Assembly: GCF_024199005.1 (NCBI RefSeq) | Contig: NZ_JANATA010000001.1 | Location: forward strand, 372,001 to 436,000 | Direction of reading: 5' to 3' | DNA from: Opacimonas viscosa | Lineage (GTDB): Bacteria; Pseudomonadota; Gammaproteobacteria; Enterobacterales; Alteromonadaceae | DNA: 64,000 nt | Notes under the pieces: generated by a model | What the model saw: the letters and a program-made list of their open reading frames with translations, nothing else | Database searches by the model: none | What the model was told of the DNA's origin: nothing | Program-made: the position numbers and the translations under genes | Shown: positions 47,884 through 57,947 of the stretch, one piece after another | Layout of the letters: every line of letters starts with the position of its first letter | Position numbering within the stretch: position 1 is the first letter of the stretch

Positions 47884-48504
47884 CTACTCGAAAACACTCG
47901 CATCACCGCTACCATAACGAATAATACTTATCTCTCCCTCAGATAAATCAACGACTGTTGTGGGCTGCTCGCCTAGGAAACCACCATGCACGATTAAACC
48001 TACACGTTTTTCTATTTTGTCGCGGATCTCATCAGGATCGGATTCAGCGATGTCGGCATTAGGAAGAATCAGTGTCGTTGACATCAATGGCTCACCTAAT
48101 TCTTCGAGAATAGCTAATGCGATAGCATTATCGGGTACTCTAATCCCAATCGTTTTTTTCTTCGGGTTTTGTAGACGCTTTGGCACTTCTTTCGTCGCTT
48201 TAAACACAAAAGTATATGGGCCTGGCGTATTATTTTTTAACAGACGAAATGAAATATTATCCACCCGAGCATAATCTGAAAGCTCAGAAACGTCTCTACA
48301 CATTAGTGTAAAGTTATGGCTTTTATCTAGACCACGTATCTGACATAAACGCTCTAAAGCCTGTTTGTTATCCATTTGACAACCAATCGAGTACCCAGAA
48401 TCAGTTGGGTATACAATGACTTCGCCTTTTTTTATGATCTCCACCGCTTGTTTGATTAATCGTGCTTGGGGATTATCAGGATGTATATAAAAAAACTGAC
48501 TCAA
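47884..48504 (-). CDS. yciO: Sua5/YciO/YrdC family protein YciO
   Basis: A 206-residue protein with the YrdC-like RNA-binding fold. Conserved parts are EVIVYPTDSGYSIGCQMDN, LDKSHNFTLMCRDVSELSDYA and GPYTFVFKATKEVP. TsaC/Sua5 make threonylcarbamoyl-AMP for tRNA; YciO is a paralogue lacking part of the family activity and its role is unsettled. The start is a TTG at 48504 with AAGGAG six bases ahead. It is followed upstream by rnm. Confidence 0.9.
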   Translation of the reverse strand: MSQFFYIHPDNPQARLIKQAVEIIKKGEVIVYPTDSGYSIGCQMDNKQALERLCQIRGLDKSHNFTLMCRDVSELSDYARVDNISFRLLKNNTPGPYTFVFKATKEVPKRLQNPKKKTIGIRVPDNAIALAILEELGEPLMSTTLILPNADIAESDPDEIRDKIEKRVGLIVHGGFLGEQPTTVVDLSEGEISIIRYGSGDASVFE

Positions 48505-48590
48505 GGGTCACTCCTTAACAACTTTGGTCTTAAACCATATAATAGCCTGTTCTGCACAGCGGATACATTTTATTTCTCAATAATAAATAT

Positions 48591-49418
48591 CTACCAATGC
48601 TCCCACACAGGCTTTAACACACTATCAATGCCTAAATTTCTACCTAACTCTGTCCAGCGACTCGGAAAATGAAAATCCGACCCCACGGCTGCCATTAAAT
48701 CAAACTCTAGTGCCAAGTTGGCAAGCATTGTTTTTTTGGTTGGCTGCATATTTGGGTGAGTCACTTCCATTCCATGACCTCCGACTGCTTTAAATTCACC
48801 AAGCAGACGTTTTAGCCACTTTGTTTTCATATCATAATGACCAGGATGAGCAACAACCGCTTTTCCTCCCGCTTCACTGATCCATTGCACTGCTGTTGCA
48901 ATATCTATCCACTGTGAATTGACATAAGCACGTTTATCTTTACCAATAAACTGTGTAAACGCTTGTTGAAAGTGAGCGACAATCCCCTCATCAACGAGCA
49001 CTTGAGCAATATGAGCTCGAGTGATTTGCCCTTTGCCGACTTTTTCTATGGCCTTATCATATACATTAAGAAAACCACAACGTGCGAGTTTATCGCACAT
49101 TTTTTGTGCTCGTTCAGTTCTTGTAGCACTTTGTCGCGCCAATCGAGCTTGGAACGTGTGATCGGTATCATCCACATTTAAACCCAATATATGGATTTCA
49201 AAACCATGCCAACGCGTGGTTATTTCCACTCCTGAAATTATTTCCAACGGTCGCTTTTGTACCGACTGAGCCGCCCTAGCCTCTGTCAGACCAGCGGTTG
49301 TATCGTGATCAGTGATAGCTAACACATCAATTTGTTGATTGTGAGCACGCATAATCAATTCCGCAGGAGACAAATGTCCATCAGAAAAATAAGTATGTGT
49401 ATGCAAATCTATTTTCAT
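48591..49418 (-). CDS. rnm: PHP-domain 5'-3' exoribonuclease RNase AM
   Basis: RNase AM (YciV/TrpH) matures the 5' ends of 5S and 23S rRNA and degrades short oligonucleotides. The PHP metal site is visible as LHTHTYFSDGHLSP (residues 4-17), ITDHDTTAGL, EISGVEITTRW, VAHPGHYD and GSDFHFP. The 275-residue length fits. It is divergent from the trp operon, as in E. coli. Confidence 0.93.
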   Translation of the reverse strand: MKIDLHTHTYFSDGHLSPAELIMRAHNQQIDVLAITDHDTTAGLTEARAAQSVQKRPLEIISGVEITTRWHGFEIHILGLNVDDTDHTFQARLARQSATRTERAQKMCDKLARCGFLNVYDKAIEKVGKGQITRAHIAQVLVDEGIVAHFQQAFTQFIGKDKRAYVNSQWIDIATAVQWISEAGGKAVVAHPGHYDMKTKWLKRLLGEFKAVGGHGMEVTHPNMQPTKKTMLANLALEFDLMAAVGSDFHFPSRWTELGRNLGIDSVLKPVWEHW

Positions 49419-49451
49419 TATTTTTAACTTTTAGTTGACACAATCGTCAAT

Positions 49452-49479
49452 TTGGTTTCTTCTATACACATTATATAGT
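49452..49479 (+). promoter_or_regulatory. Candidate trp operon promoter
   Basis: TTGGTT (49452-49457) and TATAGT (49474-49479) are 16 bases apart, about 95 bases before the leader peptide. A TTGAC-GTCAA inverted repeat lies at 49435-49450. I do not see a good match to the TrpR operator consensus. Confidence 0.35.
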
Positions 49480-49575
49480 ATTTAAGTACCAACATCTGTT
49501 AAAGATTTCGGTATTATTCATGAGATATTAATAAACTCATTCTAAATATTAATTTTACTTTTGTAGAGAATTATC

Positions 49576-49626
49576 ATGCACAACAACACTCACACAAGCA
49601 TCATTTGGTGGTGGCAGTCCAACTAG
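49576..49626 (+). CDS. trpL: trp operon leader peptide
   Basis: A 16-codon ORF, MHNNTHTSIIWWWQSN, with three consecutive Trp codons followed by TAG. It has a weak AGAG ribosome site. Stalling on the Trp codons when charged tRNA-Trp is low would free the downstream antiterminator. It is followed by the attenuator at 49652-49678. Confidence 0.95.
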   Translation: MHNNTHTSIIWWWQSN

Positions 49627-49678
49627 GGCTGGGTGTGCGCGTATGTGTTCCAAAAGCCCGTTTTACGGGCTTTTTTTA
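49614..49678 (+). terminator. trp attenuator
   Basis: The terminator stem AAAGCCCGT/ACGGGCTTT (49653-49672) has a 3-base loop and seven T. Upstream, CAGTCC/GGGCTG can form the 1:2 pause hairpin overlapping the leader stop. GGGCT (49626-49631 region) can instead pair with AGCCC (49655-49659) as antiterminator. This is the classic layout. Confidence 0.93.
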
Positions 49679-49707
49679 TGTCTAAATAATATTCAAATAT
49701 GGAGAAA

Positions 49708-51327
49708 ATGGTGAGCGACTCTTATTTGCAACAAACTGATTTCGATCTGAGTGCCACTGATAATATAGGTGGTGTTACTACTCAGGTGTCAGAAGCCAAA
49801 TACGTTACAGATCCCTTGGCATTGTATTATCAACTGTGTGCGGACAAGCCAAATACCTTGTTACTCGAATCTGCCGAAATAGACAGCAAAGACCATCTCA
49901 AAAGTCTCCTGTTACTCAGTGCCGCAGTACGTTTTGAATGCCATGGTCACCAGGTTACAGCACGTGCTTTAAACGACAACGGACACAATGCTCTAATGTC
50001 TCTAGGACAATTTCTCGCTCCATTTTTACAGCAACGGACCGCAGATGAAATTACGTTTTCCTTCCCTAGCGCAGATCAACAAGCAGATGAAGACACGCGT
50101 TTGAAAAGTCATAATGCGTTGAGTGTATTACGAGCTTGTGTGGCAATGTTCACCTGTCATGATCCCCAAAAGCATCCATTTAGAGTCTTTTTAGGCGGTT
50201 GTTTTGCATATGATTTATTGGCCATAGCAGAAACTTTACCAAGCGTCCCAGAGGGTGTGAACACCTGTCCAGATTTCGTGTTTTACTTAGGACAAGATAT
50301 TTGCATTATTGACCACACAGAGGGCACTACTCAGCTTGTAACCAATCATTTCACTGGCGTAGAAGATACTACTGAGTTACTCGCTCAACACCACCAATAC
50401 CTAATTCAGTTACAACAAGACATCGCGCCATTAACTGCAGCGCACCCAGTGCTTCAGTGTAACCAAGCGATAGCAGTCACAACAGATAAAAGTGACAGTG
50501 AGTTTTGTGCTGATGTCACCGCTCTTAAGGAACATATTTTAGCGGGTGATATCTTTCAAGTGGTTCCTTCACGCACATTCTCGCTACCTTGTGAATCAGC
50601 TATTTTGGCGTATGCCACACTGAAGACTCAAAACCCTAGCCCTTATATGTTTTATGTCAAAGATGTCGCATTCGAACTCTTTGGTGCTTCACCTGAATCC
50701 GCATTGAAATATACAGCGCAGACCAAACAGGTAGAAATTTATCCGATCGCAGGTACGCGTCCTCGTGGAAAGCGAGCTAACGGGTCAATTGATCATGATT
50801 TGGATAGTCGTATAGAGCTTAACTTGCGAGAAGATTTAAAAGAAAAATCTGAACACATTATGCTAGTAGATTTGGCCCGAAATGACGTCGCTCGCGTATC
50901 TACACCTGGGACCAGGCATGTCAAAGAACTTCTCAAGGTTGACCGCTATTCGCATGTTATGCATTTAGTTTCTCGAGTCGTCGGCGAATTACGCAGTGAT
51001 TTAGATGCGTTACATGCTTACCAAGCTTGTATGAATATGGGGACGCTCGTTGGCGCTCCGAAAGTTTCTGCTGCGACGCTTATCCGTCAAGTTGAACAGC
51101 AACGTCGAGGCTCATACGGCGGCGCTGTAGGTTATCTGGATGCAGATGGCGATATGGACACATGTATTGTTATTCGTTCGGCTTTTGTCCAACACGGAGT
51201 AGCTCATGTTCAAGCGGGTGCTGGTGTGGTAAATGATTCAGTACCACAATCCGAAGCGGATGAAACTCGAGCCAAAGCCCAAGCAGTTATCACCGCCATC
51301 CAAACTAGTCATGGAGCAAGCTCATGA
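49708..51327 (+). CDS. trpE: Anthranilate synthase component I
   Basis: TrpE converts chorismate and ammonia to anthranilate. The C-terminal chorismate-binding domain has VVPSRTFSLPC, EIYPIAGTRPRGKRANG and YGGAVGYLDADGDMDTCI. The N-terminal LLLESAEID motif is the tryptophan feedback site, so the enzyme should be Trp-inhibited. It has about 539 residues. GGAG lies just before the ATG at 49708; a GTG at 49711 has better spacing and an ATG at 49699 has none. It overlaps trpG by 4 bases. Confidence 0.97.
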   Translation: MVSDSYLQQTDFDLSATDNIGGVTTQVSEAKYVTDPLALYYQLCADKPNTLLLESAEIDSKDHLKSLLLLSAAVRFECHGHQVTARALNDNGHNALMSLGQFLAPFLQQRTADEITFSFPSADQQADEDTRLKSHNALSVLRACVAMFTCHDPQKHPFRVFLGGCFAYDLLAIAETLPSVPEGVNTCPDFVFYLGQDICIIDHTEGTTQLVTNHFTGVEDTTELLAQHHQYLIQLQQDIAPLTAAHPVLQCNQAIAVTTDKSDSEFCADVTALKEHILAGDIFQVVPSRTFSLPCESAILAYATLKTQNPSPYMFYVKDVAFELFGASPESALKYTAQTKQVEIYPIAGTRPRGKRANGSIDHDLDSRIELNLREDLKEKSEHIMLVDLARNDVARVSTPGTRHVKELLKVDRYSHVMHLVSRVVGELRSDLDALHAYQACMNMGTLVGAPKVSAATLIRQVEQQRRGSYGGAVGYLDADGDMDTCIVIRSAFVQHGVAHVQAGAGVVNDSVPQSEADETRAKAQAVITAIQTSHGASS

Positions 51328-51938
51328 GTCATCTTTCTGTCGTAATGTTAGATAATGTGGATTCGTTTACTTACAACTTAGTAGATGAATTACGCACAAT
51401 GGATATAGAGATGGTGGTCTATCGCAACACTGTGGCGGCCCAAACTATCTTTGCTGATATCCAAGCAAAAGCCGCTGCAGGTCCGACACTGTTACTGTTA
51501 TCACCAGGACCAGGTGCGCCAGCAGAAGCCGGTTGTATGCTTGAATTACTGGGTATGTGTGCGGGCCAAATTCCTATTTTAGGGATTTGTCTTGGACACC
51601 AAGCAATCGTCCAGTTTTGTGGTGGAGATATCGTCCGAGCAGACTCTATCATGCACGGAAAAGCGTCGTATATCACACATTCTAATGATAAAATGTTTGC
51701 CGGTTTTGCACAGCCTATGGCCGTAGCAAGATATCATTCTTTAATGGCCAAAAATATGCCTAAAGATTTGCGTGTTTTAGCTCATGTAGATGATATTCCC
51801 ATGGCGGTTTATCACCCGCAAAAGAAAATGTTGGGATTTCAGTTTCACCCAGAATCTATTTTAACGAATGACGGTAGTGCCTTACTTAAAGCCAGTATCG
51901 AATATTTAGTGCAACAAGGAGATGAGCATGCAGAGTAA
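51324..51938 (+). CDS. trpG: Anthranilate synthase component II (glutamine amidotransferase)
   Basis: TrpG hydrolyses glutamine and supplies ammonia to TrpE. The nucleophile Cys is in [14 protein letters not shown] (about residue 92), and the His/Glu pair in [13 protein letters not shown]. The N-terminal [17 protein letters not shown] is typical. It has 204 residues and is not fused to trpD, unlike the E. coli TrpGD protein. It overlaps trpE by 4 bases and trpD by 11. Confidence 0.97.
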   Translation: MSHLSVVMLDNVDSFTYNLVDELRTMDIEMVVYRNTVAAQTIFADIQAKAAAGPTLLLLSPGPGAPAEAGCMLELLGMCAGQIPILGICLGHQAIVQFCGGDIVRADSIMHGKASYITHSNDKMFAGFAQPMAVARYHSLMAKNMPKDLRVLAHVDDIPMAVYHPQKKMLGFQFHPESILTNDGSALLKASIEYLVQQGDEHAE

Positions 51939-52965
51939 TGACCAAGATATGCTAACTGTGAATAGCGTTTTAGCGGCCTTGTATGAACAAAAAGATTTAA
52001 GCCAACAACAAGTCAGTGACGTGTTTAGCTTGGTGATGCAAGGACAACTAGACGATATTACCCTAACAGCGTTGTTGACTGCATTAAAAATCAAAGGCGA
52101 AACGCCTGCTGAAATTGCTGGTGCCGCTTCTGCGATGGTGAACCATGCAACTCCCTTTAACAAGCCTGACTATGCCTTTGCTGATATTGTTGGCACTGGC
52201 GGTGACGGCCACAATACCATCAATATTTCTAGTGCGGCAGCCGTTGTTGCGGCGAGTTGCGGATTAGCTGTAGCCAAACATGGTAATCGCAGTGTTTCAA
52301 GTAAATCAGGTTCAGCTGACTTGTTCGCTGCGTTTGGTATCAAACTTGATATGACACCAACAACGGCTCGTCATTGTCTAGACGAAAGTCAATTATGTTT
52401 TTTCTTTGCACCGGTTTATCACGCAGGTGTGAAACACGCTATGAATGTGCGCACAACCTTAAAAACACGAACACTGTTTAATATTCTTGGACCATTAGCC
52501 AACCCAGCTAAACCTTCGCACTCCGTTATGGGGGTATATACCCCAGATTTGCTACTACCTTATGCCCATACGTTACAACTAATGGCTCACGAAAATGCTA
52601 TAATAGTGCACGGTTCTGGTTTAGATGAATTTGCGTTGCATGGTCCTAGCCATGTTGTTCAGATTAATGGTGATAAATTAAGTGAATACTCAGTTGAGCC
52701 TCAAGATTTTGGTGTCAACCAATATTCTTTGGATGACATCGTTGGTGGCACACCCGAGGAGAACAAAGCGCATATTGAAGCGGTATTTAATGGTCAAGGC
52801 CAAGACGCCCATATTGCAGCCATTGCCATGAACGCTGGTGCATTACTACATTTAGCAGGACATGCCGATAGTTTCAAAGGTGCGACAGATATAGCACTTG
52901 CCGCAATGGCCAAAGGCCTACCAATGCAAACGATAAACAAAACAGCCGCCCTGTCTCAGGCTTAA
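51928..52965 (+). CDS. trpD: Anthranilate phosphoribosyltransferase
   Basis: TrpD transfers the phosphoribosyl group of PRPP to anthranilate. The PRPP motif [13 protein letters not shown] is near residue 84, followed by [17 protein letters not shown], and [12 protein letters not shown] lies near 190. It has 345 residues. The ATG at 51928 has AAGGAG six bases before it; an ATG at 51922 abuts that motif. It is a free-standing gene here. Confidence 0.97.
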   Translation: MQSNDQDMLTVNSVLAALYEQKDLSQQQVSDVFSLVMQGQLDDITLTALLTALKIKGETPAEIAGAASAMVNHATPFNKPDYAFADIVGTGGDGHNTINISSAAAVVAASCGLAVAKHGNRSVSSKSGSADLFAAFGIKLDMTPTTARHCLDESQLCFFFAPVYHAGVKHAMNVRTTLKTRTLFNILGPLANPAKPSHSVMGVYTPDLLLPYAHTLQLMAHENAIIVHGSGLDEFALHGPSHVVQINGDKLSEYSVEPQDFGVNQYSLDDIVGGTPEENKAHIEAVFNGQGQDAHIAAIAMNAGALLHLAGHADSFKGATDIALAAMAKGLPMQTINKTAALSQA

Positions 52966-52994
52966 CAACATAACCCAAGAAGTAGATATCATTT

Positions 52995-54377
52995 ATGGCA
53001 AATGTCTTAGAAAAAATTGTTGCGGATAAACGTATCGAGTTGGTAGAAAAAGAACAAAAACTACCCTTAGAACAGTTCAAAGATAGTTTAACTCCTTCTA
53101 CAAAAAGTTTTTATGCTGCGTTAAATAAAGAAAATGCAGGTTACATCCTTGAATGCAAAAAAGCTTCGCCATCCAAAGGATTGATTCGCCCAACGTTTGA
53201 CCTGGATGAGATCCTTGATGCATATTTAGAAGTTGCGGCATGTTTATCAGTATTAACCGATGAAAAATACTTTCAGGGTACCTACGAGTACTTGTCCTAC
53301 GTGACCAGCAAAGTAGATATTCCCGTGCTAAATAAAGATTTTTTTGTTAATGAATATCAAATTTATCTGGCACGTTACTACCAAGCAGATGCAGTCTTAT
53401 TAATGCTATCGGTACTCGATGACGAAACGTATACCCGCCTGCACAAGGTTGCTGATAGTTTAGCGCTGGATGTGTTAACAGAAGTGAGCAATGCAGAGGA
53501 AGCAGAGCGAGCCGTTCATCTAGGTGCCAAAATCATTGGTATCAACAATCGGAATCTGCGTGACTTATCGACAGATCTTGGCGCGACTGAACGCCTTGTC
53601 CCGTTACTCAAAGAGTTAGGCCATACGGGCTTAATGATTTCAGAATCAGGTATTTATACCCGTGCAGATATTGCAAGACTGGCACCACTAGTGGATGGAT
53701 TTCTTGTTGGCAGTGCGCTGATGGGTCAACCAAACTTGCGCCAAGCTTGTCGCCAACTCGTCTATGGCAATATTAAAATATGTGGTGTCACCTCTCCTGA
53801 ACAAGCCCAAATGTTAGTCCAACGCCCTACTGCATATTTAGGTCTTATCTTTGCCGAAAAGTCCAAGCGTTGCGTGAGTTTCACCACAGCGCAAAAAATT
53901 ACAACGACAACACCTTTTGACTATGTTGGTGTATTTGTGAATAGCCCGATTGCGACTGTGGTCGAGTATGCTAAAGAACTTCAGTTAACTGCGGTACAAT
54001 TACACGGTGACGAAGACCAACAATACATTACCGAATTACGTAATAAACTCCCCGTATCTTGTGCAATTTGGTTGGCACTGGGGATTGGTAAAACCGTACC
54101 AGAACATTCATTTGAGCATGTAGATTTGTTATTATGTGATTGCCAAACTGAATCAGCTAAAGGTGGTACAGGTGAACAGTTTGCATGGGAGTTATTGGAG
54201 CAGATAGACAGTTCAATAAACATTGGTTTAGCTGGGGGCTTAAGTCCCGACAATATTAACCAAGCTTTACACACAAACAGTCATTTATTAGATGTAAATT
54301 CAGGTGTGGAATCAGCACCAGGTCACAAAGACGCGACGCAAGTTGATGCTTTGTTCGCGCAACTTAGACGTTATTAA
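52995..54377 (+). CDS. trpCF: Bifunctional indole-3-glycerol phosphate synthase / phosphoribosylanthranilate isomerase
   Basis: Two fused TIM barrels. Residues 1 to about 253 are the indole-glycerol-phosphate synthase (ECKKASPSKGLIRPTFD, VLNKDFFVNEYQIY, GINNRNLRDL, SESGIYTRADI). From KICGVTSPEQAQ (about 256) to the end is the isomerase (FVNSPIATVVEYAK, VQLHGDEDQQYI, LAGGLSPDNI). The fusion of 460 residues is that of E. coli trpC(F). The enzyme does two successive steps from phosphoribosylanthranilate to indole-glycerol phosphate. Confidence 0.97.
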   Translation: MANVLEKIVADKRIELVEKEQKLPLEQFKDSLTPSTKSFYAALNKENAGYILECKKASPSKGLIRPTFDLDEILDAYLEVAACLSVLTDEKYFQGTYEYLSYVTSKVDIPVLNKDFFVNEYQIYLARYYQADAVLLMLSVLDDETYTRLHKVADSLALDVLTEVSNAEEAERAVHLGAKIIGINNRNLRDLSTDLGATERLVPLLKELGHTGLMISESGIYTRADIARLAPLVDGFLVGSALMGQPNLRQACRQLVYGNIKICGVTSPEQAQMLVQRPTAYLGLIFAEKSKRCVSFTTAQKITTTTPFDYVGVFVNSPIATVVEYAKELQLTAVQLHGDEDQQYITELRNKLPVSCAIWLALGIGKTVPEHSFEHVDLLLCDCQTESAKGGTGEQFAWELLEQIDSSINIGLAGGLSPDNINQALHTNSHLLDVNSGVESAPGHKDATQVDALFAQLRRY

Positions 54378-54389
54378 ACGAGAAATACT

Positions 54390-55574
54390 ATGAATAATTT
54401 ATCCAGTAAATTCGGTGATTTTGGTGGTATGTATGTACCAGAATTATTGATCCCAGCATTAGATCAGCTTGAACAAGCTTTTATTGATGCCAAAGACGAT
54501 CCTGAGTTCCAAGAAGAGTTTTTATCCTTATTAAAGGACTATGCTGGCCGCCCTACAGCAATGAGTTTAACACGCAATATCGTGAGTAACCCAAAGGTTA
54601 AATTGTACCTCAAAAGAGAAGACTTATTACACGGTGGAGCCCACAAAACTAACCAGGTACTTGGCCAGGCACTTTTAACCAAACGCATGGGTAAAACAGA
54701 AGTCATTGCTGAAACAGGTGCGGGTCAGCACGGTGTTGCAACAGCTTTAGCCTGTGCTCTACTTGGTTTAAAAGCACGTATTTATATGGGGGCAAAAGAC
54801 GTTGAAAGACAATCCCCTAACGTCTTCCGGATGCGTTTGATGGGAGCTGAAGTTATCCCTGTCAACGCGGGTTCTGGTACTCTCAAAGACGCGGTAAATG
54901 AAGCCATGCGTGATTGGTCTGCAAACTACGATAAAGCACATTATCTGCTTGGTACTGCAGCGGGTCCACACCCATTCCCTACCATTGTTCGAGAATTTCA
55001 CCGTATGATTGGTGAAGAGACTAAAGCGCAAATTTTAGAAAAAGAAGGCCGTCTACCAGATGCCGTAGTGGCTTGTGTGGGTGGTGGTTCAAATGCCATA
55101 GGGATGTTTGCCGATTTTATTGACGATCCAAGCGTGCGTCTTATAGGTGTCGAGCCTGCTGGTAAAGGCCTCCACACTACCGAACACGGCGCTACGATCT
55201 GTAAAGGCACCAAAGGCATATTACATGGTGCATTTAGCTACATTATGCAAGATTCAGATGGTCAAATCGAAGAGTCTTATTCGGTATCGGCTGGTTTGGA
55301 TTACCCAGCCGTTGGACCTCAACATGCCTATCTACATGAAACAGGCAGAGCCGAATATGTTGCTGCAACCGATGAAGAAGCATTAAACGCCTTTAAATTA
55401 CTCGCATCCAAAGAAGGTATCATACCGGCTTTAGAAACATCTCATGCGCTTGCTCATGCTTTAAATATGGCTGATGAAGCAGATGAAGAAATGATCATCG
55501 TAGTCAACCTTTCCGGACGTGGTGATAAAGATTTAGCCTATGTAACTGGCCTTTTAGGAGATGATTTATCATGA
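54390..55574 (+). CDS. trpB: Tryptophan synthase beta subunit
   Basis: TrpB condenses indole with serine using pyridoxal phosphate. The PLP lysine lies in [15 protein letters not shown] (about Lys87), the phosphate loop is [12 protein letters not shown] and [11 protein letters not shown] lies near the start. The 394-residue length is normal. It overlaps trpA by 4 bases (ATGA), which fits 1:1 synthesis of the alpha2-beta2 complex. Confidence 0.98.
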   Translation: MNNLSSKFGDFGGMYVPELLIPALDQLEQAFIDAKDDPEFQEEFLSLLKDYAGRPTAMSLTRNIVSNPKVKLYLKREDLLHGGAHKTNQVLGQALLTKRMGKTEVIAETGAGQHGVATALACALLGLKARIYMGAKDVERQSPNVFRMRLMGAEVIPVNAGSGTLKDAVNEAMRDWSANYDKAHYLLGTAAGPHPFPTIVREFHRMIGEETKAQILEKEGRLPDAVVACVGGGSNAIGMFADFIDDPSVRLIGVEPAGKGLHTTEHGATICKGTKGILHGAFSYIMQDSDGQIEESYSVSAGLDYPAVGPQHAYLHETGRAEYVAATDEEALNAFKLLASKEGIIPALETSHALAHALNMADEADEEMIIVVNLSGRGDKDLAYVTGLLGDDLS

Positions 55575-56377
55575 GTCGTTACAATGACATGTTCACGGCC
55601 TTAAACGCCAAAAATCAAGGGGCTTTTGTACCTTTCGTCATGTTAGGTGATCCTGACAAAGCAACCTCATTAAGGATTGTACAAGCACTGATTGATGGTG
55701 GTGCCGATGCTTTAGAACTGGGGTTCCCCTACTCAGACCCGATTGCTGATGGTCCAACAATCCAAGCTGCAAGTATTCGAGCATTGAATAACAAAATCTC
55801 GCCAAATGATTGCTTGGACATAATTGCTACGATCCGCAAAGATAACCCCAATATCCCCATTGGTTTACTTTTGTACAGTAATTTAGTACTTGCCAGAGGT
55901 GTTCCACAATTTTATGAAGATGCACATACTGCAGGTGTTGACTCTATATTGATTGCGGATGTACCACTACGTGAAGCTGATAGGTTTGTAAAACAAGCAC
56001 GTGCATCTCACATAGACCAAATACTCATCGCTCCACCAAATGCGACAGAAGAATCTCTAAAAGCGATTGGTGAGTTGTCATCTGGTTATACTTATTTACT
56101 GGGCAGAGCTGGTGTAACGGGGGCAGAAACTGCCGCAGAGACTCCTGCGAGTGAATTAATTGATAAGCTTATGCAATATGAAGTGGCTCCACCATTATTA
56201 GGATTTGGTATCTCCACTCCAGAACAAGTGCAAAATGCAATAAAATCAGGCGCTGCAGGTGCTATATCAGGCTCTGCGACAGTCAATATCATTGCGCAGC
56301 ATTTAGATGATGTTGACACTATGTGCACAAATTTATGTGAATTTGTTGCTGCCATGAAAGCAGCAACACAAAAATAG
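55571..56377 (+). CDS. trpA: Tryptophan synthase alpha subunit
   Basis: TrpA cleaves indole-glycerol phosphate and channels indole to TrpB. The catalytic Glu and Asp are in [20 protein letters not shown] (about Glu49 and Asp60). [14 protein letters not shown] and [10 protein letters not shown] are conserved loops. It has 268 residues and closes the trp structural genes, with yciI 8 bases later. Confidence 0.98.
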   Translation: MSRYNDMFTALNAKNQGAFVPFVMLGDPDKATSLRIVQALIDGGADALELGFPYSDPIADGPTIQAASIRALNNKISPNDCLDIIATIRKDNPNIPIGLLLYSNLVLARGVPQFYEDAHTAGVDSILIADVPLREADRFVKQARASHIDQILIAPPNATEESLKAIGELSSGYTYLLGRAGVTGAETAAETPASELIDKLMQYEVAPPLLGFGISTPEQVQNAIKSGAAGAISGSATVNIIAQHLDDVDTMCTNLCEFVAAMKAATQK

Positions 56378-56385
56378 GAAACGCT

Positions 56386-56685
56386 ATGTGGTATTCAATC
56401 GTTGGTCAAGATAAACCGGGTACTCATGAGAAACGTATGGCGGCTCGTCCAGACCATGTTGCTCGTTTGTTGCAATTAAAAGACGAAGGCCGTTTATTCG
56501 CGGCTGGCCCTAACCCTGCTATTGATGCTGAAGAACCAGGGGATGCTGGCTTCACTGGTTCTATAATAATTGCTGAGTTTGCATCATTGGCTGATGCTCA
56601 AGCATGGGCAGATGCAGATCCGTATATTAGTGCTGGTGTGTATGCAGAAGTTCAGGTAAAACCATTTAAAAAGGTGCTTCCATAA
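56386..56685 (+). CDS. yciI: YciI family protein
   Basis: A 99-residue dimeric alpha-beta protein of the DGPF/YciI group. The putative active site His-Asp is in [16 protein letters not shown] and [21 protein letters not shown] and [15 protein letters not shown] are conserved. Function in the family is not established. Eight bases from trpA, it is probably read through from the trp operon. Confidence 0.92.
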   Translation: MWYSIVGQDKPGTHEKRMAARPDHVARLLQLKDEGRLFAAGPNPAIDAEEPGDAGFTGSIIIAEFASLADAQAWADADPYISAGVYAEVQVKPFKKVLP

Positions 56686-56710
56686 GCAACCTTTAGTTCA
56701 AGGAGATGTC

Positions 56711-57127
56711 ATGATTTTTATTGCCAATGGCGTCTACCTTGATCCAAAATGCATCGAAATGACCGCAATCCGCGCTCAGGGTGCTGGTGGTCAAAATGTA
56801 AACAAAGTCTCCTCAGCTATTCACTTAAAGTTTCCGATCCAGGCTAGCAACCTGCCTTGGTTATACAAAAATAACTTATTAAACGGCAAAGATTCACGGA
56901 TCACGGACGAAGGTGTGTTGGTACTTAAAGCACAAAATCAACGCACTCAAGAGGCTAACAAGAGAGATGCATTGGAACGGTTAATACAAATTATTAGAGC
57001 TGCAGGTGTGATCCCTAAAATCAGACGTGCAACCCGCCCTACTCGTTCTTCACAGCGCAAACGCCTCCAATCAAAAACTCTGCATGGGACCAAGAAAAAA
57101 TTACGTGGTAAAGTAGACGGGTTCTAA
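56711..57127 (+). CDS. arfB: Alternative ribosome-rescue factor ArfB
   Basis: ArfB (YaeJ) is a codon-independent peptidyl-tRNA hydrolase that rescues ribosomes stalled without a stop codon. The GGQ motif is in IRAQGAGGQNVNKVSSA at about 27-29. The basic C-terminal tail (KIRRATRPTRSSQRKRLQSK, then KKKLRGK) is the part that enters the empty mRNA channel. It has 138 residues, near the E. coli 140. RF1 domain 2 is absent, which excludes a normal release factor. It follows yciI by 25 bases. Confidence 0.94.
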   Translation: MIFIANGVYLDPKCIEMTAIRAQGAGGQNVNKVSSAIHLKFPIQASNLPWLYKNNLLNGKDSRITDEGVLVLKAQNQRTQEANKRDALERLIQIIRAAGVIPKIRRATRPTRSSQRKRLQSKTLHGTKKKLRGKVDGF

Positions 57128-57158
57128 ATTCAATAAATGATGCTTTGAAGGTATTTAT

Positions 57159-57947
57159 ATGCAGTTATCCCCTGAACAACTTGCCCAGTTTGATAAAGAA
57201 GGTTATTTGTTTTTTCCTGAATTATTTAGCGTCGAAGAAGCTGCTTTTCTCAAAGCAGAAGCCGAAAAAATTTACCAACTGGAACGTGCCGAAGTCTGGC
57301 GCGAAAAAAACGGTGTCGCTCGAACTGCATTTGCTGCACATACCTACAATGAAGGATTTAAACGCCTGGGGGCTCATCCAGACTTAATTCGCCCCGTACA
57401 GCAGTTACTTGATGGCGATGTATATATGCACCAATACAAGGTGAATGCTAAAGCTCCTTTTGATGGCAGTGTTTGGCAATGGCATCAAGACTACGGCACG
57501 TGGCACAGACAAGATGGCATGCCTACGCCAAGGGCCATGAATATAGGTGTTTTTTTAGATGATGTAACGGCCGCTAATGGTCCTCTAATATTTTTACCTG
57601 GGAGTCATAAACACGGTGTCGTCAATGCCAAGTATGACATTGAGACGACTGGCTATCCGTTGTGGGAATGCGATCGAGCTACAGTGGCAGCACTCGCTAA
57701 AGCTGGAGGTTGTGTCGCCCCGACCGGCAAAGCAGGCAGTATGATTGTTTTCTCATCGTTGTTGGTCCATGCTAGTCCACCTAACATTTCCCCTCTAGAT
57801 AGAACAATTGTATATTTATCTTTATGTGAAACGAGCAATCACATTACCGAATTTAATCGACCGGAATGGATTGCTCATAGAGATTTTACCGCGATACAGC
57901 CTTTGGCAAAAGACTGCTTAATTAAGCTTGCTCAGAGTAAAGATTAG
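57159..57947 (+). CDS. Phytanoyl-CoA dioxygenase (PhyH/EctD-like) family protein
   Basis: A 262-residue Fe(II)/2-oxoglutarate dioxygenase. The iron ligands fit His and Asp of WHQDYGTWH (about 109-117) and His of VHASPPNIS (about 207), with Arg of SPLDRTIVYLSL for 2-oxoglutarate. VYMHQYKVNAKAPFDG and GPLIFLPGSHKHG are family motifs shared with ectoine hydroxylase, but the gene is not next to ectABC, so the substrate is unknown. It overlaps the desaturase gene tail to tail by 26 bases. Confidence 0.87.
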   Translation: MQLSPEQLAQFDKEGYLFFPELFSVEEAAFLKAEAEKIYQLERAEVWREKNGVARTAFAAHTYNEGFKRLGAHPDLIRPVQQLLDGDVYMHQYKVNAKAPFDGSVWQWHQDYGTWHRQDGMPTPRAMNIGVFLDDVTAANGPLIFLPGSHKHGVVNAKYDIETTGYPLWECDRATVAALAKAGGCVAPTGKAGSMIVFSSLLVHASPPNISPLDRTIVYLSLCETSNHITEFNRPEWIAHRDFTAIQPLAKDCLIKLAQSKD

